This document shows, piece by piece, positions 40,373 through 52,124 of a stretch of DNA of 64,000 nt. Origin of the DNA: an uncultured Pelagibacteraceae bacterium (GTDB lineage: Bacteria; Pseudomonadota; Alphaproteobacteria; Pelagibacterales; Pelagibacteraceae); NCBI GenBank assembly GCA_902579285.1, contig CACHGA010000003.1, positions 1 to 64,000 of the forward strand, written 5' to 3'. Position 1 is the first letter of the stretch. Each line of letters begins with the position of its first letter. The translations under genes were made by a program, and so were the position numbers. The notes beneath the pieces are model-generated. The model was not told where the DNA came from. It worked only from the letters and a program-made list of their open reading frames with translations, and did no database searches.

Positions 40373-41257
40373 TTATTTTTCTATTTGATTATCTAACCAA
40401 ATTGATCCCGATCCTTTTGCGAGTTCCCTTATTCTATTAATGTATCCTGTTCTTTCAGCTACTGATATTACTCCCCTGGAATCTAATAAATTAAATATAT
40501 GACTAGCTTTTAAACATTGATCATATGCAGGAAGTGAAAGTTTTTTTTCTAACAATGATTTACATTCACTTTCTGCCATTTCAAAATTTTTAAGTAAAAA
40601 GTCAGTATTCGCATGATCAAAATTATATGCTGAAAATTCTTTTTCTGATTGAAAATATACATCTTTATATTTTACTCCTTCACTGTTCCAGTCAATATCA
40701 AAAATATTTTTCTTCTGTTGAACAAACATGCATATTCTTTCTAAGCCATAAGTTAATTCAACAGATATAGGTTTACATTCGATACCTGTCATCTTTTGAA
40801 AGTAAGTGAATTGTGTAATTTCCATACCATCACACCACACCTCCCAACCTAACCCAGCTGCACCGAGAGTTGGACTTTCCCAATCATCTTCTACAAATCT
40901 AATATCATGATCCTTGGCAATTATTCCTATGGATGACAAACTTTTTAAATAAACTTGTTTAATATTTTTTGGAGAAGGTTTGATTATAACTTGAAATTGA
41001 TAATAATGTTGAAGTCTATTAGGATTTTTTCCATACCTTCCATCTGTAGGTCTTCTAGATGGTTGAACGTATGCTGCTTTCCAGGGTTTAGGTCCAAGAG
41101 AACGCAAAGTAGTTGCTGGATGAAAAGTGCCTGCACCAACTTCTAAATCGTAGGGTTGTAATATAACACAACCATATTTACCCCAATATTTTTGTAAATT
41201 AAAAACAACGTCTTGAAATGTAAAAAAGTTTTTTTTATTTTTTATTTTTTTTGGCAT
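40373..41257 (-). CDS. glyQ: Glycyl-tRNA synthetase alpha subunit
   Basis: [68 protein letters not shown]. Confidence 0.98.
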   Translation of the reverse strand: MPKKIKNKKNFFTFQDVVFNLQKYWGKYGCVILQPYDLEVGAGTFHPATTLRSLGPKPWKAAYVQPSRRPTDGRYGKNPNRLQHYYQFQVIIKPSPKNIKQVYLKSLSSIGIIAKDHDIRFVEDDWESPTLGAAGLGWEVWCDGMEITQFTYFQKMTGIECKPISVELTYGLERICMFVQQKKNIFDIDWNSEGVKYKDVYFQSEKEFSAYNFDHANTDFLLKNFEMAESECKSLLEKKLSLPAYDQCLKASHIFNLLDSRGVISVAERTGYINRIRELAKGSGSIWLDNQIEK

Positions 41258-42070
41258 TTATAAACCGTATTTCTGCCACATCGCTCTTTCTTCTATAGCA
41301 CTTGCAATACTATCAATTTGATTATCTAATGATGAAGATAATTTTCTTGCAATAAAACCTTTTGGTTTTTCAAGTTTTTTAATTTCAATATTTTCTCCGA
41401 ATTTCTCTCTTAATATTTGTTCTGCGTTACCAATTCCATCAATGAGACCTAGCTTTAGAGAAGCAGAACCTGACCAAAACTCACCAGTAAAAATATTATT
41501 TTTTTCTGCGTCTTTTAATTTTGAGCCTCTACTTTTTTTGACTAAGTTTATAAAGTCTGAATGTAATTCCAGTTGTAATTTTTTAATTCTCTGAATATCT
41601 TCTTCCTTTTCTTCCTTAAAAGGATCAAGAGTGCTTTTGTTTTTTCCAGCTGTATATACTCTTCTTTGAATTCCAATTTTTTTTATTGCATCTTGAAAGC
41701 CGAATGAGGCTGAAATTACTCCGATAGAGCCTACTATAGAACTAGAGTTTGCATAAATTTCATCACCTGCACATGCAATTAAATAACCACCAGAGGCAGC
41801 TACATCTTCAGCAAAAACAATAACTTTTTTTTTATTTTTAACTGCTAACTGTCTAATGTAATCGTGTATTAAATGAGATTGAACTGGTGAACCTCCAGGC
41901 GAATTTATAGAAATTGCAATATTTTTTGCCTTTTTAAATGAGAAAGCTTTTTTAATAATTTCCTGTTGTCCTGAAAAATCAATACCTTGTCTAAATCTAC
42001 CAGCGGATCCAATTACACCTGTCAGTCTTACATGTGGAACTATTATCTTTTTTTTAAATAATGAAAACAT
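41258..42070 (-). CDS. S49 family signal peptide peptidase (SppA/SohB-like)
   Basis: SINSPGGSPVQSHLI, AASGGYLIACAGDEIYANSSSIVGSIGVI catalytic Ser region. Confidence 0.92.
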   Translation of the reverse strand: MFSLFKKKIIVPHVRLTGVIGSAGRFRQGIDFSGQQEIIKKAFSFKKAKNIAISINSPGGSPVQSHLIHDYIRQLAVKNKKKVIVFAEDVAASGGYLIACAGDEIYANSSSIVGSIGVISASFGFQDAIKKIGIQRRVYTAGKNKSTLDPFKEEKEEDIQRIKKLQLELHSDFINLVKKSRGSKLKDAEKNNIFTGEFWSGSASLKLGLIDGIGNAEQILREKFGENIEIKKLEKPKGFIARKLSSSLDNQIDSIASAIEERAMWQKYGL

Positions 42071-42206
42071 ATGATTAAGATTAGTTTTATTTCTTATATC
42101 AGCACTTAAAATAAAAATATAAATATATTTTACGCTACCCTTGGTTGAAATTGAAGTGCGTCACAGATGTATGAAACTATAATTTTTTAGAGTATATAAT
42201 TAAAAA

Positions 42207-43220
42207 ATGGGTTCAGTAATACCTCTTAAAAAATCTGTAAATTCTGCCTACTTGGATTTGAAAAATCTTTTGAACGGTAAGCTCGAGACTGTTGAAAAAC
42301 TTATAAATACTAAGCTTAATAGCGACGTAGACCTCATTAAAAAAATGAGTGATTATCATCTTAACTCAGGCGGAAAAAGAATCCGTGCCTTATTAACAAT
42401 GGGCTCAGCAAAACTTGGCGGTTATCTAGATGGCAAAAGAGATATAAATTTAGCAGCTTGCGTTGAACTAATACATAGTGCCACATTACTACATGACGAT
42501 GTAATAGACGAAAGCGAAGTTAGAAGAGGAAACAAAACTACAAATGCTATTTGGGGAAATCAATCTTCAATTTTAGTTGGGGATTACCTTCTCAGCAGAT
42601 GTTTTGAGATGATGGTAGATGATGGAGATCAAGAGATTTTAAAACTTTTATCTTCAACGTCCTCTAAAATTGCCCAGGGTGAAGTCTTGCAGCTCCAGCA
42701 CAAAGGAGAAGCAGATCTTTTGGAAGAAAATTATATAAAGATAATAAATTTAAAAACTGCTGCATTATTTGCTGCGGCAACTAAAGTAGGCTCTTGTATA
42801 TCGAATATGGAAAAGAAGAAAAAAGATGCTCTTGAGTCGTATGGTAAAAATCTTGGTTTGGCATTTCAAATAGCTGATGATGCTTTAGATTATTTTTCAA
42901 AAGAAAAAATTTTTGGAAAACAAATAGGTAAAGATTTTTTTGAGGGAAAAGTTACTTTACCAATTATTATCGTATTCCAAAAATCAAACATGATTGAAAG
43001 AAATTTTTTAACAAAAATTTTTAAAAAAGATAAAAGAGAAAAAGAGGATTTTGATGAAACACTCAAATTAATTAATAAATACAAAGCTCTTGAAACAACT
43101 TTTAAAAGAGCAGAATATTTTGTTAACGTATCTTACGATGCATTGGGTATGTTTGAAAATTCAAATGAAAAAAATATTTTACAAAACCTTACTGGGTTCA
43201 GTTTAAATAGATCCTTTTAA
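42207..43220 (+). CDS. ispB: Polyprenyl (octaprenyl) diphosphate synthase
   Basis: GGKRIRALL, LLHDDVIDES (DDxxD), QIADDALDYF. Confidence 0.92.
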   Translation: MGSVIPLKKSVNSAYLDLKNLLNGKLETVEKLINTKLNSDVDLIKKMSDYHLNSGGKRIRALLTMGSAKLGGYLDGKRDINLAACVELIHSATLLHDDVIDESEVRRGNKTTNAIWGNQSSILVGDYLLSRCFEMMVDDGDQEILKLLSSTSSKIAQGEVLQLQHKGEADLLEENYIKIINLKTAALFAAATKVGSCISNMEKKKKDALESYGKNLGLAFQIADDALDYFSKEKIFGKQIGKDFFEGKVTLPIIIVFQKSNMIERNFLTKIFKKDKREKEDFDETLKLINKYKALETTFKRAEYFVNVSYDALGMFENSNEKNILQNLTGFSLNRSF

Positions 43221-43849
43221 GGATAAAGTATTTCTCTTAACCACTTACCGTTTTCTTTTCTGTAGTTTAATCTTTCGTGAATTCTGTTCTTAATTTCTAA
43301 CCAAAATTCTATAGTATCTGGTTCTACTCGCCAGCCTGACCAGTGAGGTGGTCTTGGTACATTTTTTTGATCTGGATATTTCTTTTCAAATTCTTTAATT
43401 TTATTTATAAATTCAATTCTATTATTCATTGTTTGCGACTGCGAAGAGGCCCAAGCACCTATTCTACTTCCGTAGGCTCTTGAATTATAATATTGATCTG
43501 CTTCTTTGTTATCCACTACTACAGTTTTCCCAGATATTCTAATTTGTCTCCTTAAACTTTTCCAATGAAAGCACATTGATGCTTTGGGATTAGTTTTAAG
43601 GTCGCTCCCTTTTTTACTATTAAAATTTGTATAAAAAACAAATCCTTTTTCACTCAAACCTTTGAGCAAAACCATCCTCACGGTTGGCATACCATCTGAG
43701 CTTGACGTAGCTAGTGATAAAGCATTTGGATCATTAATTTCACTTTTTTCAGCAACTGCAAACCATTTTTTAAACAAAACTATAGGGTTTTGCTCATCTT
43801 CAAAACAAGCATCTAAACCTAACGAATTTTGGCCACTTTTTTGATTCAT
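43217..43849 (-). CDS. pdxH: Pyridoxamine 5'-phosphate oxidase
   Basis: NALSLATSSSDGMPTVRMVLLKG, FYTNFNSKKGSDL, RLNYRKENGKWLREILYP. Confidence 0.96.
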   Translation of the reverse strand: MNQKSGQNSLGLDACFEDEQNPIVLFKKWFAVAEKSEINDPNALSLATSSSDGMPTVRMVLLKGLSEKGFVFYTNFNSKKGSDLKTNPKASMCFHWKSLRRQIRISGKTVVVDNKEADQYYNSRAYGSRIGAWASSQSQTMNNRIEFINKIKEFEKKYPDQKNVPRPPHWSGWRVEPDTIEFWLEIKNRIHERLNYRKENGKWLREILYP

Positions 43850-43883
43850 AAATTATATAAAATAATTTATACATTAAATATCT

Positions 43884-44966
43884 ATGTCTTTTAATACTTT
43901 TGGAAAAATATTTAGGTTTACTACATGGGGTGAGTCACATGGTCCCGCTATAGGCTGTATTGTAGATGGTTGCCCCCCAAATATAGCCTTAACTGATAAA
44001 GATATTCAGAAAGATATGGATCGAAGGCGTCCTGGAAATTCGAAGTTTGTATCTCAGAGGAAAGAGTCTGATAAAGTTGAAATTTTATCAGGAGTATTTC
44101 AGGGTAAAACAACTGGTACCCCAATTTCATTAATAATCCAAAATGAAGATAAAAGATCAAGAGATTATGAGTCTATCAAAGATAAATTTAGGCCAGGACA
44201 TGCTGATTTCACATATTTTAAAAAATATGGAATAAGAGATTTTAGAGGTGGCGGAAGACAGTCTGCGCGAGAGACAGCGTCTAGGGTTGCTGCTGGCTCT
44301 ATAGCAAAAATAGTTCTTAAAAAATTAATAGGAAAAAAATTTAATATTATCGGTGGTGTCACCCAGCTTGGTTTGATGGGTTGTGATAGAAATAATTGGA
44401 ATAATAAAGAAATAAATAAAAATCCATTTTTTTGTCCTGACAAAAAATCTGTTAAATTATGGGAAAAGTATTTAATGGCTGTTAGAAAATCTGGCTCATC
44501 TTGCGGGGCAATTATTGAATTAAGAGCAAATGGTATTCCTGCAGGTTTGGGCGCTCCGATATACTCAAAACTAGATACTGACATAGCAGCAGCGCTTATT
44601 AGTATAAATGCAGTCAAGGGAGTAAATATTGGTGCAGGCATGTCATCAGCTTACTTATCTGGCGAGGAAAACTCTGATGAAATAAGATCCTCATCAGGTA
44701 AAATTAAATTTAAAAGTAATAATGCTGGAGGAATTTTAGGCGGTATTTCTTCTGGTCAAGAAATTATTGTGTCATTTGCTGTTAAGCCTACCTCATCTAT
44801 AATTAATATTCGTGAAACAATTAATAAAAAAGGAAAAAATACCAAAATATCAGTTAGAGGTCGCCATGATCCATGTGTTGGGATTAGAGCTGTTCCAATA
44901 GGTGAGGCGATGCTTTCTTGTGTGCTCTTAGATCACTACTTGATGAATAGAGCTCAGTGCGGTTAA
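43884..44966 (+). CDS. aroC: Chorismate synthase
   Basis: [55 protein letters not shown]. Confidence 0.98.
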   Translation: MSFNTFGKIFRFTTWGESHGPAIGCIVDGCPPNIALTDKDIQKDMDRRRPGNSKFVSQRKESDKVEILSGVFQGKTTGTPISLIIQNEDKRSRDYESIKDKFRPGHADFTYFKKYGIRDFRGGGRQSARETASRVAAGSIAKIVLKKLIGKKFNIIGGVTQLGLMGCDRNNWNNKEINKNPFFCPDKKSVKLWEKYLMAVRKSGSSCGAIIELRANGIPAGLGAPIYSKLDTDIAAALISINAVKGVNIGAGMSSAYLSGEENSDEIRSSSGKIKFKSNNAGGILGGISSGQEIIVSFAVKPTSSIINIRETINKKGKNTKISVRGRHDPCVGIRAVPIGEAMLSCVLLDHYLMNRAQCG

Positions 44967-46879
44967 GAAAGATTTTTATTCTTAGCAATAACAATATTGG
45001 AATTTAAAGTACTTTCAATTTTCTGAATAATACTCTCATAATCTAGACCAGCAGACTTGTACATTTTTTCGGGTGTATCTTGATCTAAAAATCTGTCTGG
45101 TAAAAACATTGATCTAAATTTTAAACCCTTGTCAAAAAATCCCCTTTCGGATAACAGTTTGGAAACATGAGATCCAAACCCTCCTATTGAACCTTCCTCT
45201 ATAGTCAAAATAACTTCATGACTAGATGCTAGCTCTATAATGGCTTTATCATCAAGTGGTTTTGCAAATCTTGCATCAAAGATAGTTGTGGTGATGCCTT
45301 TTTTTTCTAAATTCTCTGAAGCTTTTTTACATTCATTTAATCTTGCACCAAAATTAAGAATTGCAATATGCTTGCCCTGAGTGATAATTTTTCCTTCTCC
45401 AATTTTTAAAGTTTCTTTAATGTCAGGTAATTCAACTCCTATTCCATTTCCCCTCGGATATCTAAAAGCAGAAGGTCTGTCGTTTATGTTTACAGATGTA
45501 TTTATCATTCTAACTAATTCAGCTTCATCGCTAGCTGCCATAACTACAAAATTTGGTAATGTTGATAGGTAAGTAATATCAAATGATCCTGCATGAGTTG
45601 GTCCATCAGCACCAACTAACCCTGCCCTATCAATTGCAAATCGAACTGGTAAAGATTGTATCGCAACATCATGTACTACTTGATCATAAGCTCTTTGAAG
45701 AAAAGTAGAATATATTGCGGCAAAAGGCTTATATCCTTCGGTTGCCAATCCTGCAGCAAATGTAACGCCATGTTGCTCTGCAATACCTACATCAAACATT
45801 CTGTCAGGGAATTTTTTTTCGAATAAGTCTAGTCCAGTTCCAGATGGCATAGCCCCAGTAATTGCAACTATCTTAGTATCACTTTGAGCATGTTTGATTA
45901 ATGTATTTGCAAATACTTTGGTATAAGAAGGAGTTTTTGATTTGCCCTTTGACTGTTCACCTGTCAGTACATTAAATTTTGAAACTCCATGATATTTATC
46001 TCCTGATTCTTCAGCTGGCTTATATCCTTTACCTTTTTTTGTTAAAGCATGAATAAGAATTGGGCCTTCGTATTTAGAATTTTTTACGTTTTCCAAAATA
46101 GTTACTAAATTGTTTACATCGTGACCATCAATTGGGCCTATATAATAAAAACCAAGCTCATTAAATAGTGTGCCACCAGTTACCATACTACGTAGCATAT
46201 CTTCTGCCTTTCCAGCTTTTTTTGAAAATCTTTTTGAGAAAGCAGAAATAATTAATTTTACTGTCTCCCTAAAACTAAAATAAATTTTACCAGATAATAG
46301 TCTCGCCAAATATTTACTCATAGCACCCACGGGTGGAGCTATTGACATGTCATTATCATTTAATATTACAATAAGTTTGGATTTCATTGCACCTGCATTA
46401 TTCATCGCTTCATAAGCCATGCCGGCACTCATTGCACCATCTCCGATCACAGCAACTACATTGTTATTATCATTTGATAATTTTTTTGCTGTAGCCATTC
46501 CAAGTGTTGATGAAATTGAGGTTGAGCTATGTGCTGCACCAAAGGGATCATATTCACTTTCAGATCTTTTGGTGAATCCAGAAAGCCCACCACCTTTTCT
46601 CAAAGTTCTAATTTTTTCTTTTCTTCCGGTGATAATTTTGTGAGGATAACATTGGTGCCCAACATCCCACACAAGTTTATCTTTTGGAGTATTAAAAACG
46701 TAATGTAGTGCAACTGTCATTTCAACAACACCTAGACCGGCACCTAAATGACCTCCCGTTTCTGAAACCACCTCTATTAACTCTGTTCTTAATTCTTCCG
46801 AAACCTGATTTAATTGATTTTTTTTTAATTTTCTCAAGTCAGATGGAAAATTTATCTGGTCTAATAATTTTTCATTCAT
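44963..46879 (-). CDS. dxs: 1-deoxy-D-xylulose-5-phosphate synthase
   Basis: [52 protein letters not shown]. Confidence 0.98.
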   Translation of the reverse strand: MNEKLLDQINFPSDLRKLKKNQLNQVSEELRTELIEVVSETGGHLGAGLGVVEMTVALHYVFNTPKDKLVWDVGHQCYPHKIITGRKEKIRTLRKGGGLSGFTKRSESEYDPFGAAHSSTSISSTLGMATAKKLSNDNNNVVAVIGDGAMSAGMAYEAMNNAGAMKSKLIVILNDNDMSIAPPVGAMSKYLARLLSGKIYFSFRETVKLIISAFSKRFSKKAGKAEDMLRSMVTGGTLFNELGFYYIGPIDGHDVNNLVTILENVKNSKYEGPILIHALTKKGKGYKPAEESGDKYHGVSKFNVLTGEQSKGKSKTPSYTKVFANTLIKHAQSDTKIVAITGAMPSGTGLDLFEKKFPDRMFDVGIAEQHGVTFAAGLATEGYKPFAAIYSTFLQRAYDQVVHDVAIQSLPVRFAIDRAGLVGADGPTHAGSFDITYLSTLPNFVVMAASDEAELVRMINTSVNINDRPSAFRYPRGNGIGVELPDIKETLKIGEGKIITQGKHIAILNFGARLNECKKASENLEKKGITTTIFDARFAKPLDDKAIIELASSHEVILTIEEGSIGGFGSHVSKLLSERGFFDKGLKFRSMFLPDRFLDQDTPEKMYKSAGLDYESIIQKIESTLNSNIVIAKNKNLS

Positions 46880-47751
46880 TAATAACTTCTATCCAATATA
46901 AAATTAGTTATATTTATAAGCTCTTTTGATTTTACTCCATATTTTTTTAATTTTTCAATTATCATTTTTTTTCTCCTTAAAGCAAACTTTAATGTCTTAT
47001 TATACCCTATTAATTTGATAAGAGTTGATTTACCTTTTTTTTTATCTTTATTAACAGGTTTTCCAACATAAGATTTGTTACCTTTTATATCCAGAAAATC
47101 GTCAGCAATTTGAAATAAAAAACCCAATTCCTCGCCAATAAAACTCATATCCTTTTTAATTTTTTTATTTTTATTTGAAATTAATGCGGGTGCTAAACAA
47201 CAAAATTCAAATAATTTGCCCGTCTTCTTTTTTTGCATATTTATAATATTTGAACTTCCTATTTTTTTTTTTTCGTAACTCAAATCAAGGAATTGACCCC
47301 CAGCTATGCCGGTATGACCTGAGCATTCAGATAATTTTTTTATGAGCTCAACTTTTTGATCAGGTTTAATTTTATAATTTTTATCAGCAATTATTTCGAA
47401 AGCCAAAGTTAATAAGGAATTTCCCGCTAGTATTGCTGTAGACTCACCAAACTTCACATGGGTCGATGGTTTGCCTCTTCTTAACTTATCATCATCCATA
47501 CAAGGTAAGTCATCATGAATTAATGAGTATGAATGTATACACTCAACCGCCGCACAAATATTTATTAGGTACTTTGGTTTTATGTTTAAAATTTTTCCTG
47601 TATTTAAAATTATAGTCGATCTAATTTTTTTACCACCAAACAGTGTCCCATATTTCATTGGTGTTATTAGATTAGAATACTGTTGGTTATTGAAATATTT
47701 TTTAAGAAATTTGTCTATTCTTTTTGAATTTTTTTTAATCTGATTTAACAT
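46879..47751 (-). CDS. ispA: Farnesyl/geranyl diphosphate synthase
   Basis: [43 protein letters not shown]; between dxs and xseB. Confidence 0.95.
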   Translation of the reverse strand: MLNQIKKNSKRIDKFLKKYFNNQQYSNLITPMKYGTLFGGKKIRSTIILNTGKILNIKPKYLINICAAVECIHSYSLIHDDLPCMDDDKLRRGKPSTHVKFGESTAILAGNSLLTLAFEIIADKNYKIKPDQKVELIKKLSECSGHTGIAGGQFLDLSYEKKKIGSSNIINMQKKKTGKLFEFCCLAPALISNKNKKIKKDMSFIGEELGFLFQIADDFLDIKGNKSYVGKPVNKDKKKGKSTLIKLIGYNKTLKFALRRKKMIIEKLKKYGVKSKELINITNFILDRSY

Positions 47752-47755
47752 TTTA

Positions 47756-47980
47756 TCAAGAAGTTTTATTTTTTAATCCAATAGATTTAATATTATTAAG
47801 TTTTTCCTTAAACAGGTTGTCAATATGGTCATTTAAGATCAGAAGTCTTTCATAATCCTTTTTAGAGGTTTCAAGATCTACTTGATTATTTTCTAATCTT
47901 TCAAGAATATCTGATATTTCTGATTTTGTTTCGTTTAATGATTTACTTTTGATATCAGTTGGAATATTTTTCCTTTTCAT
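47756..47980 (-). CDS. xseB: Exodeoxyribonuclease VII small subunit
   Basis: 74 aa, LERLENNQVDLETSKKDYERLLIL pattern; next to ispA/dxs. Confidence 0.85.
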   Translation of the reverse strand: MKRKNIPTDIKSKSLNETKSEISDILERLENNQVDLETSKKDYERLLILNDHIDNLFKEKLNNIKSIGLKNKTS

Positions 47981-48001
47981 TGAATTTATAATAATCTTTA
48001 A

Positions 48002-48943
48002 ATGAAAAATATCTATAAAAATTCTTCATTAAATTTAGCCAGAGCAAAAAAAATTTTAGTGAAAAACAATATTATTGGCCTTCCAACAGAGACTGTATAT
48101 GGGCTAGCTGGAAACGCCTATTCCAATAATGCGGTAAAAAAAATTTATAAATTAAAAAAAAGGCCGAGGATCAACCCTTTGATAATTCACTATTACAATC
48201 TTAGATTATTAAAAAAAGATGCTTTTTTGAGTGAAAAGTTTTTAAAACTATATAAAAAATTTTCTCCTGGTCCACTTACATATATTTTAAAAAAAAGAGA
48301 AAATTCAAAAATTTCGTCTTTGGCGAATGCAAATTTAAAAACTATTGCTGTCAGATTTCCCCAAAATAGGATTATAAGAAAATTATTATGTAATTTAAAA
48401 TTTCCTTTAGCAATTCCGAGTGCAAATTTATCATCTGCAGTTAGTCCGGTATGTTCTAATGATGTTTTAGATGAGTTCGGTAAAAAACTTTCGTTTATTT
48501 TAGATGGGGGAAAATGTAAAATAGGATTAGAGTCTACTGTAGTAAATTTAAATAAAAAGATACAAATTCTCCGTCCAGGTGCCATAAGTGCTAAAGAAAT
48601 TAATAAAATTTTAAGAGAGAAAGTTTATTTTTCAAATAAATCAAATAAAGTTATTTCACCAGGCATGACAAAAAAACACTATTCGCCTGGTATCCCAATA
48701 GAATTAAACAGTAAAAAAATGGATGATAAAGCCGCATGTATAGTTTTTGGCAAAAGGTATAATACCCAAAAAAATATATTTAACTTAAGTAAGAAAGGTA
48801 GTCTGGAAGAAGCAGCTAGAAACTTATACAAAACTTTGAGAAAAATTAAAAAAAAAGGTTTCAAAAAAATTAAAGTAGTTAAAATTCCAAAGAGTAGAAT
48901 AGGAATAGCTATAAATGATAGACTTAAAAAAGCAGCAAACTAA
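48002..48943 (+). CDS. tsaC: Threonylcarbamoyl-AMP synthase (Sua5/YrdC family)
   Basis: GLPTETVYGLAGNAYS, KRPRINPLIIHY, STVVNL, RPGAIS, SPGMTKKHYSPG. Confidence 0.93.
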   Translation: MKNIYKNSSLNLARAKKILVKNNIIGLPTETVYGLAGNAYSNNAVKKIYKLKKRPRINPLIIHYYNLRLLKKDAFLSEKFLKLYKKFSPGPLTYILKKRENSKISSLANANLKTIAVRFPQNRIIRKLLCNLKFPLAIPSANLSSAVSPVCSNDVLDEFGKKLSFILDGGKCKIGLESTVVNLNKKIQILRPGAISAKEINKILREKVYFSNKSNKVISPGMTKKHYSPGIPIELNSKKMDDKAACIVFGKRYNTQKNIFNLSKKGSLEEAARNLYKTLRKIKKKGFKKIKVVKIPKSRIGIAINDRLKKAAN

Positions 48944-49675
48944 ATGTTTATACAAATTAAAAACTTAAAAAAAAAATTTAATGATAGTTTTGCCGTAAAT
49001 GGTATAAATTTTGAAATTGATAAAGATAGAACACTTGGTTTATTAGGGCCGAATGGTTGTGGTAAAACTACATCTATAGGAATGATTTTAGGTCTAATTA
49101 AACCAACAAGCGGTGAAATAATTATTGACAACAAAAATCTAGATACTTTTAAACGAGATGAGATTTTAGCGCGAATTAACTTTGCTTCTCCCTACATTGA
49201 ACTACCTAAAAAACTTACTGTCAGACAAAATCTAGAGGTTTACAGCAGGCTTTATGGAATAAAAAATAGAAAAGAAAGAATTGATGAGATATCTGAAGAT
49301 TTGAATATTAGTGACTTCTTTGAACGAAAAACTGGAGAACTATCATCTGGACAAAAAAATAGAGTTTCATTAGCGAAGTCTTTGATTAATAAACCTGAAA
49401 TTTTACTTTTAGATGAACCTACAGCTAGCCTAGATCCAGATATAGGTGATTTTGTTAGAAGCTATATTCAAAACTACAGAAGCAAAAATAAAGTTACAAT
49501 ACTTCTTGCATCACACAATATGGCTGAGGTCGAAAGGCTGTGTGACAGTATTATAATGATGAAGAACGGAAAAATTATAGATAGAGGTACATGTAAACAA
49601 ATAATTAATAAACACGGAAGAAATAATCTTGAGGAAACATTTTTAAAATTAGCAAGGAGCAAAAGTGAATTTTAA
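48944..49675 (+). CDS. ABC transporter ATP-binding protein
   Basis: LLGPNGCGKTTSIGMILGL Walker A, LSSGQKNRVSLAKSL signature, LLLDEPTASLDPD Walker B. Confidence 0.96.
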   Translation: MFIQIKNLKKKFNDSFAVNGINFEIDKDRTLGLLGPNGCGKTTSIGMILGLIKPTSGEIIIDNKNLDTFKRDEILARINFASPYIELPKKLTVRQNLEVYSRLYGIKNRKERIDEISEDLNISDFFERKTGELSSGQKNRVSLAKSLINKPEILLLDEPTASLDPDIGDFVRSYIQNYRSKNKVTILLASHNMAEVERLCDSIIMMKNGKIIDRGTCKQIINKHGRNNLEETFLKLARSKSEF

Positions 49676-50456
49676 TAAAGTTTATGCTTTAGGATTAAGA
49701 CACATGTATTTGATCAGTAATTCTCTCCCTAGGATTATTGACTTAATTTATTGGCCAACTGTTCAAATTTTTCTTTGGGGATTTATTTCAAAGTTTTTTA
49801 CATTAAACTCAGACTATTACAGTAATACAGTTGGTATTATTTTAACTGCAGCAATTTTATATGATTTTTTATTTAGAGTAAGTATTAGTTTTAATATGAT
49901 GTTTTTAGAAGAAATTTGGAGTAGAAATTTTACTAATTTATTCATTGCGCCAATAAAAATAAGTGAAATTGTAGCATCACTAACATTTACAGCAATTTTA
50001 AGAGCTTTAATTGGAATGGTGCCTGCAGCAATCATAGCTATACCTCTTTTTGGTGTATCAGTTTTTAAATTAGGAATACCGTTATTATTTTTATTACTAG
50101 CCTTATATTTATTCGGTATCACTTTAGGTCTATTGGTTACATCAGGTTTATTGAGATTTGGACCATCATTTGAAAATATTGCTTGGGCAAGTTTATTTTT
50201 CTTAGCTCCATTAGGCTGTATTTATTACCCGATAGAGATACTTCCAAATTCTATACAGATTATAGCGAAAGGATTGCCTTTGGTTCACATATTTGAGGAA
50301 ATGAGAAGCATTTTGATAAATGGAAATGTGAATTATTTTGACATAATTAAATCAATATCTATATCTATAGTTTACTTTATTTTAGGTGTAATTGTTTTTT
50401 ACGTTTCTTTTTTAGGGGCAAAAGTTAGAGGAACACTTATTAATATGGGCGAATAA
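49665..50456 (+). CDS. ABC-2 type transporter permease
   Basis: Six hydrophobic segments, overlaps the ATPase gene; ABC-2 membrane pattern. Confidence 0.88.
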   Translation: MNFNKVYALGLRHMYLISNSLPRIIDLIYWPTVQIFLWGFISKFFTLNSDYYSNTVGIILTAAILYDFLFRVSISFNMMFLEEIWSRNFTNLFIAPIKISEIVASLTFTAILRALIGMVPAAIIAIPLFGVSVFKLGIPLLFLLLALYLFGITLGLLVTSGLLRFGPSFENIAWASLFFLAPLGCIYYPIEILPNSIQIIAKGLPLVHIFEEMRSILINGNVNYFDIIKSISISIVYFILGVIVFYVSFLGAKVRGTLINMGE

Positions 50457-50462
50457 AATATT

Positions 50463-51170
50463 ATGGATGAAAAAATCGAAAAAATAAAAAAAACTGAGAC
50501 ACCTCCTAAAGTAATCAAAAATATTTATAGCAAAAAAGAAATTCAGGAATTTATGAGTTTGTACCAAAAGCTACCAATTACGACCCATAATAAAAAACAA
50601 AATGTTATTAAAAAAAGATGGCTTCAAGGTTATGATCGTGGATTAGAAAAAATATTTTGCGAGAGGCTTGGAAAAGAAATTGGAGATTTTAAAATGGATA
50701 ATCTCAAAGATGAAAATGGCAAGGATATTTATGGCCTTATTCAGGAAAGTTATGCTCCAATAGGTCTGCATGTAGATGCAGGTTTTGAGACAAGAAACCA
50801 AATATATAAACAAAGTTTAATTCCTCTAACTCCAGTAGGAAGCACTGTAATTTTTAAAAACAGATATTATGGTGGATCAACCTCTTTTACTCAAGATCCA
50901 GAAGAATTAAAGAAAAAAAACTTAAGTTATGGTCAGAATAAAAGATCAGCAGAGCATTTAAAATTATATGGGGATAAACCATTTGACAAAAAAATCTATG
51001 AAAAGTACTTAAAGCATGAGGATATTAATAATTTAAAAGGTTTAGAAGTAGAGATTATTTATGAGTGGGAAGTTGGATCAATGTTAATTTTTGATAGATC
51101 TCATTTACATTGTTCATCTTCTGTTATTGAGGGAAAAAAAATCGGGATAGCAACTTTTACAAGGAAATGA
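50463..51170 (+). CDS. Putative 2OG-Fe(II) oxygenase-like protein
   Basis: Possible HxD (LHVDAGF) and distal His (RSHLHCSS) spacing of double-stranded beta-helix oxygenases; inference. Confidence 0.45.
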   Translation: MDEKIEKIKKTETPPKVIKNIYSKKEIQEFMSLYQKLPITTHNKKQNVIKKRWLQGYDRGLEKIFCERLGKEIGDFKMDNLKDENGKDIYGLIQESYAPIGLHVDAGFETRNQIYKQSLIPLTPVGSTVIFKNRYYGGSTSFTQDPEELKKKNLSYGQNKRSAEHLKLYGDKPFDKKIYEKYLKHEDINNLKGLEVEIIYEWEVGSMLIFDRSHLHCSSSVIEGKKIGIATFTRK

Positions 51171-51179
51171 AAAAAATTA

Positions 51180-52118
51180 ATGCTTTTTAAAAGAGTAAGT
51201 AAAAGTATAACAAAAATAATACTACCATTAATCTATAAAATTCTTAAGTTTTTAAAAGGAAATACAAGAGCAATTAATTTCCTAAATGAAAAAAAAATTA
51301 ATTCAAATAATAGTTATAACTTTGAAAAAAATATTCATAAACTTTTGGAGAACAAAAAATTAATTGGTCTTGATATTGGTGCTCAAGGAGGATTTAACTC
51401 AGATATTTTTTTTTTGGAAAAATATAATCAATTTTTTGAGAAAATTTTAGTAGATCCCTTAAGTAAATCATTAAAAAATGAAAAAGAGAAACATATTATA
51501 AAAAAAGGTTTTTGGAGTTCAGAAGGTTCTAGAAAACTTTATGTTTTGGGTAATAGACCTGGCAGCTCCTCAATGTTTGAACCTGATAAAGATTCTTTAA
51601 AGATATATGGATTTAAAGATAAGGATTTTCATCTTTTTGATGTTACAAAAACTGAAACAGTTGAATGCGATACTTTGTCTGCATGTCTAAATAATATAAA
51701 AATTAATAATTTAGATTATCTAAAAATTGATACCCAGGGTGCCGAATTAGAAATTCTAAAAGGAATAGGAAGCTATAGACCTTTACTAATAAAGTGCGAA
51801 GTCCAATTATTTCCAATGTATAAAAATATCCCAAGCTGGACAGAAATTGTAGATTTGTTAAGTAAGTTAGGTTACATGATCTCTGACTGGAGAGAGATAG
51901 GGTCTCATGTAACAAGAACGCCGGTAGAAATGGACATGATTTTTATCCCAAACTTTTCATCAGCCTTAGGTAAAAAAATAATCAAAGAAAGAGAAAAAGA
52001 ATTTATTGCTTTAATGCTTATATCTGGACAAATTAAACTATTAAATAAAATATCTAAATCATTAAATTTACCTCACTCTGAATTTTATATGAAAATTAAA
52101 GACAAATATTTTGATTAA
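51180..52118 (+). CDS. FkbM-family methyltransferase
   Basis: IGLDIGAQGGF, VDPLSKSLKNE, LDYLKIDTQGAELEILKGI; TTA-proximal alternative TTG/ATG start. Confidence 0.85.
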   Translation: MLFKRVSKSITKIILPLIYKILKFLKGNTRAINFLNEKKINSNNSYNFEKNIHKLLENKKLIGLDIGAQGGFNSDIFFLEKYNQFFEKILVDPLSKSLKNEKEKHIIKKGFWSSEGSRKLYVLGNRPGSSSMFEPDKDSLKIYGFKDKDFHLFDVTKTETVECDTLSACLNNIKINNLDYLKIDTQGAELEILKGIGSYRPLLIKCEVQLFPMYKNIPSWTEIVDLLSKLGYMISDWREIGSHVTRTPVEMDMIFIPNFSSALGKKIIKEREKEFIALMLISGQIKLLNKISKSLNLPHSEFYMKIKDKYFD

Positions 52119-52124
52119 AAAAAT

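Noticed and set aside
44165-44641. 158-aa antisense ORF inside aroC
   Set aside because: Lies fully opposite a strongly recognised chorismate synthase gene; composition is typical of an antisense shadow ORF.
42207-47751. Two polyprenyl synthase genes as a recent duplication
   Set aside because: They differ clearly and match the distinct ispB and ispA roles expected in one genome.
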